Shown here in pieces: positions 1 to 11,653 of a DNA stretch of 64,000 nt. How positions within the stretch are numbered: the first letter of the stretch is position 1; each line of letters opens with the position of its first letter. Below the pieces are notes generated by a model that was given only the letters and a program-made list of their open reading frames with translations, ran no database searches and was not told the origin of the DNA. Source of the stretch: Elephas maximus indicus. Taxonomy: Eukaryota; Chordata; Mammalia; Proboscidea; Elephantidae. Position numbers and translations under genes: made by a program. The DNA lies in the NCBI RefSeq assembly GCF_024166365.1, contig NC_064842.1:22601001-22665000 (forward strand), read 5' to 3'.

Positions 1-184
1 TACTCTGTAGTACTCCTCGTTCTTTGTTCTTTGTCCATTTCCTACTCACTCCATTTGGTGCTTGATTGAGTTCTTTATTCCTTCATTTGATGCTTAGGGT
101 TCCAAGATTGATGATTATAACTGTTTTACTTAGTTTTTGGGGTCTTTGGGACTGTGTAGTGCTTATATCTATAGCGTCATGTTG

Positions 185-316
185 GCTCTACCCAATGGCT
201 GATTTTTCTGAAGTAAATCCCCGGAGCTTCCTTCCAAGGTGCCTCTGGTAAACTCAAGCCTTCAGCCTTTTGATTAGCAGCCAAGTGCATTAACCGTTTG
301 TACCAATCCAGGGACT
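185..316 (-). repeat. AfroSINE, partial, diverged
   Basis: The minus-strand SINE signature is visible: CTTCCAAGGTGCCTCTGG, a GATTAGCAGCCAAG block and a CCAGGGACT end. The 3' part is lost. Confidence 0.75.
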
Positions 317-365
317 ACAAACTAAAGCAAAGATACCTATAATTTTTAGAAATACATACATATAC

Positions 366-394
366 ACGTATGTGTGTGTGTATATATATATTTA
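366..394. repeat. TG/TA microsatellite
   Basis: A run of TG dinucleotides passes into TA dinucleotides. Confidence 0.8.
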
Positions 395-1303
395 TGTACA
401 TACAGTTAGGCATCCCTTGCTTAATGTCCATAATACGTTCTGTGAAATGGAAGGTTATGTGATTCGGACATTGTGGGAAAACCATATTATATATATGAGA
501 CATGAGATACACGTATTGAGTGCGGGAAGCTGTTGCGTTTACTATGTTCAGTTACGTCCAATACACCCCATTCTTTGACCAGGATTTCTGAGCTCTATTA
601 TGACCTTATGGGACCATGAATATATACGCAATCAGATCTTACCCGAAAAGACATTACGCGGCACATGACTGTCTGTATATGTATTTATATGCTAAAACAG
701 TATATGAAAAGGCAATGGATTGATATGAAATCAGGTTTAGGATACGGATTATAATGGGTGGGAGAGAAGCATAGAGGCTGATGATGTGAATCATTGGTGA
801 TGTATTAATTCTAGTGGTGGATGTTGGGCTCACGGGTGCTTCTTATTATTAATAAACAAACAAGTAAATAAATACCGTGTCTTTTCCATGACTGGTCATA
901 ATAGCGTCATGAAACAAAGATTATGACAATTTCAATTTTGTGTAAATGAGATTAAAATAAAGGAAAAAAATATTGGTAGGTGTTATTTAATTCAGTGGAA
1001 TGTTAGTAACTCTGCTAATAACTTAGCTTTTAGACTCTAATCTTATTTCCCCTTCTCACTTTCTGTAAAAAGTGCCTAATGTGAATAACTGTCAGTTCCT
1101 GCTTTGGTTTTTACACTGCTGCTTTCTAAAAAGACTACTTTACCATAAAGATATAAATGGAAAGGTAAATGTGGTATGTGAACCATTCTGAACCCCCCAC
1201 AAACTCTTGGTTAAGGCACAGCTGGGTCCCTAGGGTCCCTAAGCATAAATATGGAAGCAAGTTGGTGAGAGAAGAAAATTAACTGAGCAGTGTTAGACAC
1301 TTG

Positions 1304-1525
1304 GAGGAGTCCCTGGGTGGTGCAAATGTTTAATGTGCTCAGCGACTAACTGAAAGGTTGGTGGTTCAAGTCTACCCCAGAGACACTTCAAGGGAAAGAC
1401 CCGGTGATTTACTTCCAAAAAATCAGCCAGCAAAAACCCTGTAGAGCCCAGTTCTACTCTGACACACATGGGGTCACAATAAGTCAGAGTTGACTCAACA
1501 GCGACAGTTTTTTTTTTTTTTTTTG
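1304..1525 (+). repeat. AfroSINE, long subfamily
   Basis: It begins GGAGTCCCTGGGTGG, contains the tRNA-like B-box region GGTTGGTGGTTCAAGTC and the internal CCGGTGATTTACTTCC block of the longer subfamily, and ends GACTCAACAGCGACAG plus a T run. Confidence 0.9.
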
Positions 1526-2157
1526 GACACTTGCAAGTAATAAAACAGTTTCCATGATGCCAATTCTTGAAGTTAATTAAGTCCTGAAAGAGACTGTACC
1601 GTTTCCACTAAGACTATGGACAATTATGGTAAGTTTCTATATTTGTTTTGAAGCACTAAAATTCCACAATACAGTAAAATGTTTTGATAAAATAATTTGT
1701 AAATTAGAAGTTTTATTAACAGCTGGTCAAGCCCATTTGTGTGTAAGCAGAGCTCTGAGGATATTCATTGGTTACATAATTACGGATTTGCCCAGTTTAT
1801 AGTTCTCTCATTTCTCCACTTGCCTTTTCTGCCTCCTCTTACTTCCCTCTTTACAGGTTCATGTGCTTTGATCTCATCCTAGTCCATCAGACTGGTGACC
1901 AATTCACCAATACTAATTTTTTCCCCCTCTTACAGAAATGCTGAGGTATGTTCCTCATGTGTTCAGATGGTGTGGTTTTATGTAATATGATTTGCCAAGT
2001 TTTTGGTGGTTACCATGTGATCCCCTCCAGCAATGATTAAGTATCCAGTGATCTTGAGAAAAATACCTCTTCATTTATAAATATCGACCCTAGTAGGAAA
2101 AGGGACCATAATTATTAAAATTTTATGCATTTATAGCTCTTTACTCATGGTATAAAA

Positions 2158-2218
2158 AAAGAGGTCACTACGAGTAGGAATCGACTTGACGGCAACAGGT
2201 TTTTTGGGGTTTTTTTTT
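2158..2218 (+). repeat. AfroSINE 3' tail fragment
   Basis: Only the tail is present: GGAATCGACTTGACGGCAAC followed by a G/T-rich end. Confidence 0.8.
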
Positions 2219-2384
2219 GACACTTCTTTTGTAATATATTTGAAATTAATCTGATAATGTGATATTAAACACATGCCAACTACTTTTGACTTCATGAAGC
2301 ATACAAAATGGCCCCCAAGAATCACAGGTGTTTCTGAGTTTGTCACCAGATTTTTTAAAACTTTCTCTGTACCTCTTATAATCT

Positions 2385-2582
2385 GATGGTACAAATGGTT
2401 AATGAGTTGGGCTGCTAAAGATTAGATTAGAAGTTTAAGTCCAACTGAGAGGTGCCTCAGAAGACAAGCCTGGTAATCTGCTTCTAAAAATCAGCCATTG
2501 AAAACCCTATAGAGCACAGTTCTACCCTGATACACATGGGGTCCCCATGAGTCAGAACTCAACGGCAACTGGTTTTTTAATC
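2385..2582 (+). repeat. AfroSINE, long subfamily, 5' diverged
   Basis: It contains the GGTAATCTGCTTCTAAAAATC block and ends GTCAGAACTCAACGGCAACTGG. Confidence 0.85.
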
Positions 2583-2750
2583 TTTACTTGGTCACGGTAC
2601 TATAGTTTGCGCTCTCAAGAGTTTGAGCTTTAGACATATCAATGTTGAAATGAGAAGAACCAGGTCGTTAGCTATGCTTAAAACGAAATAAGCACAGACA
2701 CAAACGTCTTCATATCGTACTTCTGTTTTTAGAAGGTGCTAGATACAGAT

Positions 2751-2930
2751 GTAGGAAACCCTGGTGGTGTAGTGGTTAAGTGCTACAACTGTGAACCAAG
2801 AGGTCGGCAGTTCGAATCCGCCAGGCGCTCCTTGGAAACTCAATGGGGCAGTTCTACTCTGTCCTATAGGGTCGTTATGAGTTGGAATCGACTCAATGGC
2901 AGTGGGTTCGGTTTTTTTTTTTTTTGGTTT
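2751..2930 (+). repeat. AfroSINE, first of a tandem pair
   Basis: Full-length copy: CCCTGGTGGTGTAGTGGTTAAG, B-box GGTCGGCAGTTCGAATCC, tail ATCGACTCAATGGCAGTGGG plus T run. It is preceded and followed by AGATACAG (2741-2748, 2931-2938), likely a target-site duplication. Confidence 0.95.
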
Positions 2931-2940
2931 AGATACAGGC

Positions 2941-3110
2941 GGGAAATCCTGGTGGCATAGAGGTTAAGAGCTACCGCTGCTAACCATAAGGTCAGCAGTT
3001 GAATCCACCAGGCGCTCCTTGGAAACTGTATGGGGCAGTTCTACTCTGTCCTATAGGGTCACTATGAGTTGGAATCGACTTGATTGCAGTGGGTTTTTTT
3101 TTTTTTTTAG
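2941..3110 (+). repeat. AfroSINE, second of a tandem pair
   Basis: Full-length copy beginning AAATCCTGGTGGCATAGAGG. The AGATACAG motif flanks it again (2931-2938 and 3114-3121). It differs from its neighbour at several internal positions, including the region just after the A box. Confidence 0.95.
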
Positions 3111-3984
3111 TTTAGATACAGGTGGGAGGGAGCAGTACTGAGGATTTTTCAATATTTGTGAAGGCTCAATGGCTAGGAAGTAGAAAGCAAGAGTGGAGTA
3201 AATTGAGTTCTGTTTATTTACTAACAATAGTAGTAGTGGCTAACTGTTAAGTCCTTTATACTGTTTATGTCATCAATATTTGCAGAAAATAAAAAGCATA
3301 CACTTGAACCAAAACTTCAACCCAAGATTATATGAAATTTGAAGGCTTACAGGTGCCTAAGATGTTTTCTGTGAGGAAAGTGAAAATCCTGGGTGGAATT
3401 TGATTTCTGCTTTTAGAGAGGGCTAGACTTTTAACAAATCTAGACATATGAGTGGGGAGGTGTGGAAAAGAAACAGGAGAATTTTAGAATTAAAAGACTT
3501 AGAGATCTAGCTCTAACCCAAGAGGAAGAAACTTAGACCTAGAGACCTAAGCTTCCAGCTGGTTCCAGAGTTTCCCAAGCCAAATCCCCTCACGATTTAA
3601 TGGTGTTTCTGTCACACTAAGCTGAATAAAGAATGAGTGGTGAGAAGGAAGGAGCCTAAGAAGACAGTACAGAAATACCATTTGGGCCAATTTGGTATTC
3701 AGACCATTTTGAGCCTTAAATCCGTGACAGAATCTAATGTCTGTAGCTGTGAGACCCCAAATCTCACAGAGCCGATGTCAAGCTGCTTGAAAGGCAATTT
3801 TACCAGCGAGACCACAGAATTTACTCGAAGGCCAGGGCACAGAACACAATTACTAACAATAAATTATGTAGGAGTGTGAGTAGGAGTCTCCGCATACTGA
3901 TGTTTTAAAAGACTTTACACTCTTAAATACCTCTCAATGGAGAATTTTGCTGAATTAAACATATATACCCACCAATGGTCTATT

Positions 3985-4372
3985 AGTTTTTTGTACTGTG
4001 GTGACTTGAGTGTTGCTGTGATGCTGGAAACTATGCCACCAGTATTTCAAATACCAGCAGGGTCACCCATGGTGGACAGGTTTCAGCAGAGCTTCCAGAC
4101 TAAGCCAGACTAGGAAGAAAGACCTGGCATTTTACTTCCAAATATTAGCTAATGTAAACACTACAGATCACAACAGAATATTGTCTAACATAGTGCAAAA
4201 AGATGAGCCCCCAGGTTGAAAAGTGCCCAAAATCTACAGTGGCCACAGCAATGGACTCAAGCATACCAATGATCATGAAGATGGAGCAGGACTGGGCAAT
4301 GTTTCATTCTGTTTTATATGTGGGTTACCATGAGTCAGAGCTGACTCGACACCAACTATCAACAATGAAACA
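3985..4372 (+). mobile_element. RTE-derived element, 5' end joined to 3' end
   Basis: The first about 215 bases (TTGTACTGTGGTGACTTG to AAAAGATGAGCCC) match the 5' UTR of the RTE element at 62481-62720. The remainder (CAATGGACTCAAGCATACC to GAGCTGACTCGACACC) is the RTE 3' end also seen at 22300-22437. The whole coding region between is missing, so this is an internally deleted copy. Confidence 0.85.
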
Positions 4373-4434
4373 TATGGAGAACGGATCACAAAACACTCTG
4401 AAGTAGGTTTGCATGTCAGCAGAGGGAACAGAAG

Positions 4435-4704
4435 ATGTGCTTCCGTGACACAGTAAAATATACCTTCAAAGTATATGCTAGAGCAGTGGACACAGTGCAG
4501 CAGCAGCTGGCAGCCAAGCCTGAAGTGCTCACTAGCCCTTTTAGCAAAGTCTCTCAGCTTCAGTCAAAAAGTGGGGCTGAGGTGGCTGCGTCTGTGACCA
4601 CCAGCGTGCTTTCTGGCAGCAGTAATTTCCATTACACCTGTAAATGCCTAAAGTGTTCATCGGAAGCAGCATTTTTAATACAAACTGCCCTGATTCATAC
4701 ATAG
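4435..4704 (+). other. Unidentified 89-codon open frame
   Basis: An open frame directly after the RTE-derived element. It reads like compositionally ordinary protein (QQQLAAKPEVLTSPFSKV) with a Cys pair near its end. I do not recognise it; it has no splice-site or promoter support and may be chance or an old retrocopy. Confidence 0.2.
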
Positions 4705-5519
4705 CTTAACAGACTGTATGTAGCATGTGATAAATGTAAACAAAGCCTTGAGGGTATTTACAGGTGGGAAGAGATTTTGTTTCCGGTTGTGGATCCTCCA
4801 GCTTCTAGAAGGTAACTGGTGGGGAGGGGAGAGGGAGATAAGGGGAAGCAGTGATGCATGCAAGGAGGAAAATCTCTAATACGTCATTTTTCTAAATATT
4901 GGCAGTAACTTTCTTGGAACACTGTTTTAAAACTTTTCCCCACTCTTTTCTTCAACGTCTAAACTTTAACCAGTTCATGATCCATGAGTTACAATTTCTT
5001 TCACCTCTAGTTTCTCAGCACGCGTTCCTTCACTGATCTCTTGCCTCCTCCAGACCTCTTTGACTTGACACGTCTTCAAAGAAAAGAAATCAATTGGTTT
5101 AACACCAGATGGATAGATTCCTACTGCAGAGCAAGGACGAATTCTCAGAGGGACTTCTTGCTAGACAATGTGACCAGAGATCATGGGCTACCATCGAAAC
5201 TCAAGGTACTTCACTGTATTCGTCAGACATTTAAGGAAAGTTTTTCCACTCTTGTAATTATTTTCTTGGAGGTTGTGGGAAAGTCTCTCATGTGTCAGAC
5301 AATATAAGGCACTAGGATACAGCCCAGGGGCGGGAAGAGAATGAGAAGAGTGAAATAAACACAGGGGAGAAGATGGGCAATAATTTTGTCAGCTAAGTAT
5401 TGGATTTAACCTTCTTGAATAGCTATATTTAATTAACATTTCTTTTGATCATTTTCTCAATATTCAAACTTGCACCCATGACGAAATTTCCTTCAGCTTC
5501 ATATCCTTCTCATTCATCT

Positions 5520-5870
5520 AATTTATTCATTCAACCATTGAGTACTTAACATCTGGCATTCTTCTGCCCATTGAAACACTCTAGTAAACAAGAGTTTATA
5601 TTCTAGTTGGAGTAGACATTTAATAAACAGGTAAGCAAACAAAGAGTATAATTTCACACACTCGTAGATAATGTAGACAGGGGCTCCATTGATGTAGGGC
5701 CTTTGGTAAAGATTTTGGATTTTATTCTACTTTTAATAGGTATAAACAGGCAGCGATGTTATCAGAGTTAAGTTTTAAAAGGACGATCTGGTTGCTGTGT
5801 GGAGAACGGACCGTAAGGGGGTGAAAGTAGAAGCTGGGAGACTATTTCAGGAGGTTGTTGATTTAGAATG
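5520..5870. repeat. Possible ancient LINE (L2-class) relic
   Basis: Sequence such as ATTCATTCAACCATTGAGTA and GTTTATATTCTAGTTGGAGT resembles the widespread degenerate L2-type repeats of mammals. Weak assignment. Confidence 0.4.
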
Positions 5871-6027
5871 GAGCCCTGGTGGCACAGTGGTTAAGAGCTT
5901 GGCTGCTAGCCAAAAGCTTGGTAGTTTGAACCCACTTGGAAACCCTATGGGGTAGTTCTACTCTGTCCTCTAGGGTTGCTATGAGTCAGAATCGACTTGA
6001 CAGCAACGGGTTTGGTTTTTTTGTTTT
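5869..6027 (+). repeat. AfroSINE, near full length
   Basis: GAGCCCTGGTGGCACAGTGG to ATCGACTTGACAGCAACGGG plus T tail. TTTAGA-type motifs flank it on both sides, a probable short target duplication. Confidence 0.93.
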
Positions 6028-6194
6028 AGAGTATGTGTTGGATATAGAGACACCAAGTCTTAATGGATGGAGTACAAGGTGAATTGAGGTTTGTGCAACA
6101 TGAAAAGAGGAATCAAGCATGATTCCTGGCCTGGGCTTGAACAATAGCGTAGGCAGAATTCCTTCGCAGAGGAATCCTCAGCCTAGTTGCTTCT

Positions 6195-6590
6195 TTTTGT
6201 TATTAGTTGCCATTAAGTCGGTTCCAACTCATGGTGACCTTATGTGTAGCAGAATGAAACATTGCCTGGTCCTGTACCATCCTCGTGATCACTGGTGTGT
6301 TTGAGAGCATTGCTGTGGCTATTGTGTTAATCCATCTCACTGAGTGTTTCTCTCATTTCGGCTGACCCTCTACTTCCCAAACATGTCCTTTTCTAGTGAC
6401 TGATCTTCCCTAATAATGTGTACAGAATAAGAGTGCCGAAGTCTCTCCATCCTCGCTTCTAAGGAACATTCTGGTTGTATTTCTTCTAAGACTCATTTGT
6501 TCGTTCTTCTGGCAAGCCATGATGTACTGAATATTCTTTGCCAACACCACAATTCAAATATACCAGTTCCTCTATCTTCCTGTTTTGTCC
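6195..6590 (-). mobile_element. RTE 3' end, antisense
   Basis: On the plus strand it starts TTAGTTGCCATTAAGTCGG and continues with the reverse complement of the RTE 3' region (compare 50588-50940), including the complement of the KRTNE-type C-terminal coding remnant. Diverged. Confidence 0.8.
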
Positions 6591-7059
6591 AGCTGTCACA
6601 TGCATATTAGGCAATTGAAACACCATGGCTTGGGTCAGGCACATCTTAGTCATCAAAGTGACATTTTGCTTTTTAATTTGTCTTTTATTTTGTGCACATA
6701 CACACATGCTCAAATAATGAAGTGATTACACGATAAAAAATTCAGTGTTATTCGCGGAGAAATAAACGAATATGCTCAAACCCTATGTCTTCCAAAGTCA
6801 TGAATCCAATTATATATTTGACATTTCCACTTGGATTTCTATGAGACATTTTAGACTTAACATATTCAAATAGAATTATTTAATCTACTCCTTGTCCTAA
6901 ACCTTTCTGTCCCTAGTGCTCCCCATCTCAGTAAATGGTATCTCCATTCATGCGGCTGCTCAAGCTAAAACTTGGTGGTCAGGCTTCTTCCCCACCTCAT
7001 TCAATCCATCAGCAAGCACTACCTTTCAATGGTCCAAAAGTTATCCAGGCCATCCACTT

Positions 7060-7893
7060 ATATTGTTTATTTTATTTATTTTGTTGTTGTCGTTGAGAGT
7101 ATACACAGCAAAACATACACCAATTCAACAGTCTGTGCATATACCATCGATTACATTCTTCAAGTTGTTTAACCATTCTCACCTTCCTTTTCTGAGTTGT
7201 TCCTCCCCCATTAATGTAAATTAACTGCCCCCTAAGGTTCCTATCTAATCTTTCAAGTTGCTGTTGTCAGTTTGATCCCATATCTCTGAAAAGAGCATCA
7301 TGCTAAAGGCAGAAATTTTTTACTAGTTAAGCTAAACTATTGTTTGGTTTTAAGAAGACTTTAGGGGATATTTTTGGCTTAAGGTTTAAATATTATCTTA
7401 GGGCAATAGTTTCAGGGGTTCATCTAACCTTCATGGCTTCAGGAAGTTTGGAGTCTGTGAGAATTTTAAATTCTGTTCTGCTTTTTCCCCCTTTTGATCA
7501 GGATTTCTCTATAGAATCTTTGATCAAAACATTCAGTAATGGTGGCTGGGCTCCATTCAGTTATTCCGGTCTTGTGGTAAAGGATGCAGTTGTTCAAGGA
7601 GGCAATCAGCCACACATTCCATTTCCTCCTTCTATTCCTGACATGCTTTCTTCCTCTGTTGCTCCAGGTGAATAGAAACCAATGGTCAAGGCTTGGGATG
7701 GCCATTTGCAAGCTTTTAAGACCCCAGGCACTAGGCAATGAACTAGGTGGTAGAACAGAAGCACTATACAAGTTATTAGGCCAATTAACTGGATATCCTA
7801 TGAAAGCAGGACCCTAAAGCTCCAAACCAAGAAACCAAATCCCATGAGGATTTGGGTTGTACATAAGCGCCTCAGCAGCGACTCTCTCTCTCT
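7060..7893 (-). mobile_element. L1 3' UTR, antisense (part 1)
   Basis: It is closely similar in order and content to 36700-37450 (for example AGTATACACAGCAAAACATACACC, AAGCTTTTAAGACCCCAGG, TTAGGCCAATTAACTGGA). It is the 3' UTR of an L1 in minus orientation whose ORF2 end continues at 8521-9455. Confidence 0.8.
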
Positions 7894-8520
7894 TTTGTCT
7901 TAGACTGGGCTCCCTAGAGAAGCAAAACCAGTAAAGCTTATAAACACACACACACACACACACACACACCCAAACCCACACACACACATATATATATAGA
8001 GAGAGAGAGAGAGATTTATATTAAGAAAATGGCTCATGCGGTTGTAGAGGTTAGAATATCCCAAGTCCGTGGGTCAGGCTAGAGGCTTCTGATTCACAAT
8101 GCTGCAGGGGCTGGCAAACCCAAGATCAGCAAGTCAGACAGCAGGGCTCTGGCTCACAGGCAGTGAAATCTGACCAAGCCCAAGATCGTCAGGCAAGACA
8201 GCAGGTAAGTTTCTAGTTCAAGTCCCAAGAACCAGAGGTCAGACAAACAGGGGTCAGTTGCAGGATCCAGTATAAACAAAAGCCTAAGAGCCTTGCCAAA
8301 AGGTCCACCTATATTGGATGCAGGCCGTACCCACAAGGAAACTCCCTTTCAACTGATCGGCTACTCACAGCAGATCCCATCATGGAGGTGATCACATCAT
8401 ATCAAATCTCATCATGGAGGTGATCATATCATTATACGACTGCCACACTACATCATAACAGCCAAACCACTGAGAATCATGGCCCAGCCAAGTTGACACA
8501 CTACCTTAACCATCACAGTC
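7894..8520. repeat. Unclassified interspersed repeat inserted in the L1
   Basis: It runs from CTGGGCTCCCTAGAGAAGC through CA, TA and GA microsatellites to GCCAAGTTGACACAC..CCATCACAG. Its 3' end recurs in decayed form at 56510-56600. It interrupts the L1 between parts 1 and 2. I do not assign a family. Confidence 0.6.
7945..8013. repeat. Compound CA/TA/GA microsatellite
   Basis: A (CA)n run, a second CA block, a short TA run and a (GA)n run lie in succession. Confidence 0.9.
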
Positions 8521-9455
8521 ATTGTTGTAAATATGGCTGTCACACAACTTTTGCCAATTCGACTTTTTACGGGTGTACAACTTATTGACAGCAATTGCAA
8601 TAATTGGCTGTACAACCCTACCCTTAATCAATGCAATATTTCCATCACTGTTAACTCCCCTTCCCTGCCTTCCCCTCGTAACCACTAATAAACTTTAGTC
8701 TCTATACCTTTGCCTTCTCTTGTCTTTTTATATACGCGAGGTCATACAACACTTATCCTTTTGTGATTGACATCTTTCACCCAGCATAATGTCTTCCAGC
8801 TGCATCCATACTGTAGCACGTATCAAGACTTTATTTCTCCTACTGACTGAGTAGTATTCCATCATATGTTTGTACCACATTTTGTTTATCCATTCATCTG
8901 TTGATGGGCATTTAGGTTGTTTCCACCTTTTACCTATTGTAAATAGTGCTACAGTTTCTGTTCGAGTCTCTGCTTTCAAGTCTTTTGAGCATGTACTTAG
9001 GAGTGGAATAGCTGGGCCGCATGGTAGTTCTATTTTAGTTTTTTTGAGGAACCGTCACAATGTTTTTCACAATGGCTGTACCATTTTGCATTCCCACCAG
9101 CAATGGGTAAGAGTTCCAATTTCTCCTCATCCTCACCAACATTTATTATTTTCTGTTTTTTTTTTTAATCTTAGCCACTCTAGTGAGAGTGAAATGGTAT
9201 CTCATTGTGGTTTTGATTTGCATCTCTCTGATAGCTAATGACTCTGAGCATCTTTTCATGTGTCTCGTAGCCATTGAATGTCCTCTTTCGCGAAATGTCT
9301 TTTCAAACCCTTTGCCCATTTTAAGATTGGGTTGTCTCTTTCTTGTTAAGCTGTCAAAGTTTTATACATATTTTGGTTATTAGATTCTTGCTAGATATAT
9401 GGTTTCTGAAGATATTCTCCTAGTCAGTAGCTTGTCTTTTTACTTTTTAAAGCAT
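8521..9455 (-). mobile_element. L1 ORF2 3' end, antisense (part 2)
   Basis: On the minus strand it encodes the L1 ORF2 C-terminus remnant ([20 protein letters not shown], then HMMEYYSV). The same segment recurs at 37680-38480. The copy is 5' truncated and broken. Confidence 0.9.
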
Positions 9456-9479
9456 TCACTTTTCTTCACTGCTGTCACC

Positions 9480-10390
9480 CTAGTGCAAGTCTTGGACTAA
9501 CACATCAACCTCCTCCTGTCTGATCTATCTTGACTTCCTACAGTCTGCTAGTCATTCTCCACACATCATTCTGGAGCATCTTTTAAAATTACAGTAAGAC
9601 TTCATCTCACTTAGTTCGGACATCATGAGAAGGGACTAATTGCTGGAGAAGGAAATCATGCTTGGTAAAGTAGAGGGACAGGGAAAAAGAGGGAGACCAT
9701 CAATTAGATGGGTTGACACAGTGGCTGCAACAATGGGCTCGAAAATAGCAATGATTATGAGGACGATGCAGGCAATATTTTGCTCTGTTATACATAAGGC
9801 TGCTATAAGTCAGAGTTAACTCAAGACACCTAACAACAACAACGACTCAACTGCCTAGACTCCTCCAATGGCTTCCTTTCCATGGCACTTAGAATACAGT
9901 CTGATCTCCTTGCCTTGTCCTCTAAGGTCCTAGGAGATCTGGCTAGGCCGGTCTCTCTAGGCTCATCTTCTGCTACTCTTCTCCAGCCTCCTTCTGCTCC
10001 TGCCGAACTTTCTGCTCCTTGAACATGTCAAGCTTAGTACTGCCACACAGCTTCCCTTCTTCCTGTTCCCTCTGCCCGAAATGCCCTTTCCCTAGACCTT
10101 CACGTCGCTGGTTCCTTCTCACTATTCAGGTCTGAGGTGCTCAGTTTGGACATCCCTGACTATACTCTCTAAAGAGACACCCCGTCCCAAAACACTCTCT
10201 ACAGCATTCCCCAGTTTGCATTTCTTTCATAATGCTTATCCTTAACTGAAATGATCATCTTACTGTATTTGATTTCTTCTTCATTGTCTCTGTCCTCCCT
10301 GAAATGCTTACCACTATATCCAGGATGCCTACAACAATGTTATAGCACATAGCTGGTGCTCAGTAAGAGTTTGTTGAATGCATACATTCT
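9480..10390 (+). repeat. L2 LINE relic, interrupted by an RTE tail
   Basis: CCTCCAATGGCTTCCTTTCC, CAGCCTCCTTCTGCTCCTGC, GCACATAGCTGGTGCTCAGT and TTTGTTGAATGCA match the well-known L2 3' region. It is split by the RTE fragment at 9597-9845. Confidence 0.75.
9597..9845 (+). mobile_element. RTE 3' end
   Basis: It contains GAGGGACAGGGAAAAAGAGG, CACAGTGGCTGCAACAATGG and the AfroSINE-like tail ending CACCTAACAACAACAAC. Confidence 0.88.
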
Positions 10391-10634
10391 CATTTGTGCA
10401 AAATTTTGACAGGAAAGCATTGGCTGAAAGCCTGGTATTAAAGAAATGACAGCGTATGTCACATCCAGCAACCAATAAGACATGTCATAGTATTCCTTAG
10501 CATTTTAAAACTTAGAAATGCTAAAAGAGCTCTCAGAGTATTTTGGGAAGAAGACAGTAAAGAAGGGAGGCCAAAAGACCAAATTAGCATACCGTCTGTA
10601 AATACACCTGTGATGAAAAGTATGCTAATCCACA

Positions 10635-10725
10635 TACAGCCTAGAACATTGTCTGGACCATATTAGACCCTCGATAAATATTTGTTGAATAAATAAATAA
10701 TAGGTGAATGAATGAATACATATGA
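10635..10725 (+). repeat. L2/MIR 3' end fragment
   Basis: CTCGATAAATATTTGTTGAAT followed by AATGAATGAAT-type repeats is the typical end of this ancient class. Confidence 0.55.
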
Positions 10726-11012
10726 ACTGAAAGCCTGCAGATGATTAGACCAAAGGTGAAAACAAATGATTAAATTTTAACCAATGGGGATATTTTTATT
10801 CCAAAATAAGAGTTCTGCTGAGGGAGAGAGGGGATCCAGTTTACTTGCAGCAACTCCATGGTAAACAGAACTAGCTCGGGCACCCTAACAATAGAAGCTG
10901 AGGACTGGCCCCTTCCTACATCTCCCTGGGTGTGGGGCAGGTCCCAGCACGCTAGCTCCTCCTCCCGGCTTAGAGAGAGGTGAGTGCCTCACTCTGCCAC
11001 CTTACCGGCTCA

Positions 11013-11070
11013 TTGTTACTGTTGTTAGGTGCTGGCGAGTTGCTTCCAGCTCAGAGCAACACTACACACA
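11013..11070 (-). repeat. RTE/AfroSINE tail fragment
   Basis: TTGTTACTGTTGTTAGGTGC followed by CCAGCTCAGAGCAAC is the decayed reverse complement of the shared RTE/SINE tail. Confidence 0.6.
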
Positions 11071-11599
11071 AAAACCAAAACCAGAACACGCAAATAAGTC
11101 AGAGGACCAACAAATAGGTATTTTCCCCAACTTCTCAAATAATTAGCAAATATCCAATGCCATCATTTTGCTTTAGCTTTATATTTCTTGACCCTTTTAT
11201 CCTTATCAGATGCTATAAACTAAGCTAAATTAAGCAAGGGGAGGGGAAAATGTTTTTATTAAAATGACTTTTTAGACTAATACCTGTTTTATTTATTTTT
11301 TTTAAGTAGCCACTTTGGAGATAAAATCCAGTTGAATTTGCTGGACTTTCTGTTTTTAAGAAATGTTAAGCCGAAATGATAAGGGAAACAGATACTTTTG
11401 TATTTAATGGATAGGAACAAATTAAAAAACAGCAAAAGAACAAATTAAAATACCGTATTTAAAAAATATATATATTTAAATATCAAAAAAGTTTTCACAA
11501 GAAAATTAACATTCTGTACAAGTGATTAATAATATTTAAGAGTAATCATAATTAATATAATGCCACTCATGGTAATGATATGTCCCAATGGATTCTTAC

Positions 11600-11653
11600 C
11601 AAGCCACCACCAATGACAGCTATTTTTCTCCGTTGAGTGTCAGATGAATCCAT
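11600..11653 (-). CDS. KMO: Kynurenine 3-monooxygenase, coding exon 1 (partial gene)
   Basis: KMO is the FAD- and NADPH-dependent hydroxylase of the mitochondrial outer membrane that makes 3-hydroxykynurenine in tryptophan breakdown. Reading the minus strand from the ATG at 11653-11651 gives 18 codons, MDSSDTQRRKIAVIGGGL, then the donor GTAAGA (11599 downward). Human KMO begins MDSS, then QRKKVAVIGGGL at the same spacing; the VIGGGL is the start of the GxGxxG dinucleotide-binding fold. In human, KMO lies next to FH in divergent orientation, as here. Exons 2 onward were not found between 1 and 11599 and are presumed to lie left of the window. Confidence 0.9.

Larger units (their letters stand above)
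1..11599 (-). other. KMO intron 1 (inferred), repeat-rich
   Basis: This lies beyond the KMO exon 1 donor. I looked on the minus strand for the expected exon 2 continuation (VGSLQACFLAK-like) and did not find it, so the whole stretch is read as the start of intron 1. It holds AfroSINEs, RTE pieces, an L1 3' end and an L2. I see nothing recognisable in 320-1300, 3125-3980 and 4870-5500. Confidence 0.6.

Noticed and set aside
2131-2394. Minus-strand open frame as KMO exon 2
   Set aside because: Its residues do not match the expected continuation after GGGL.
2775-2840. tRNA gene-like A and B boxes (GTGGTTAAG and GGTCGGCAGTTCGAATCC)
   Set aside because: They are the tRNA-like head of the AfroSINE, repeated dozens of times with a SINE body and T-rich tail, and do not fold into a tRNA acceptor stem.
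5041-5307. Open frame that could be a KMO or unknown exon
   Set aside because: It is on the plus strand, opposite to KMO, and resembles no KMO segment; no supporting evidence.
7945-8013. Short regular repeats as a CRISPR array
   Set aside because: They are dinucleotide microsatellites with no spacers, in a mammalian genome.
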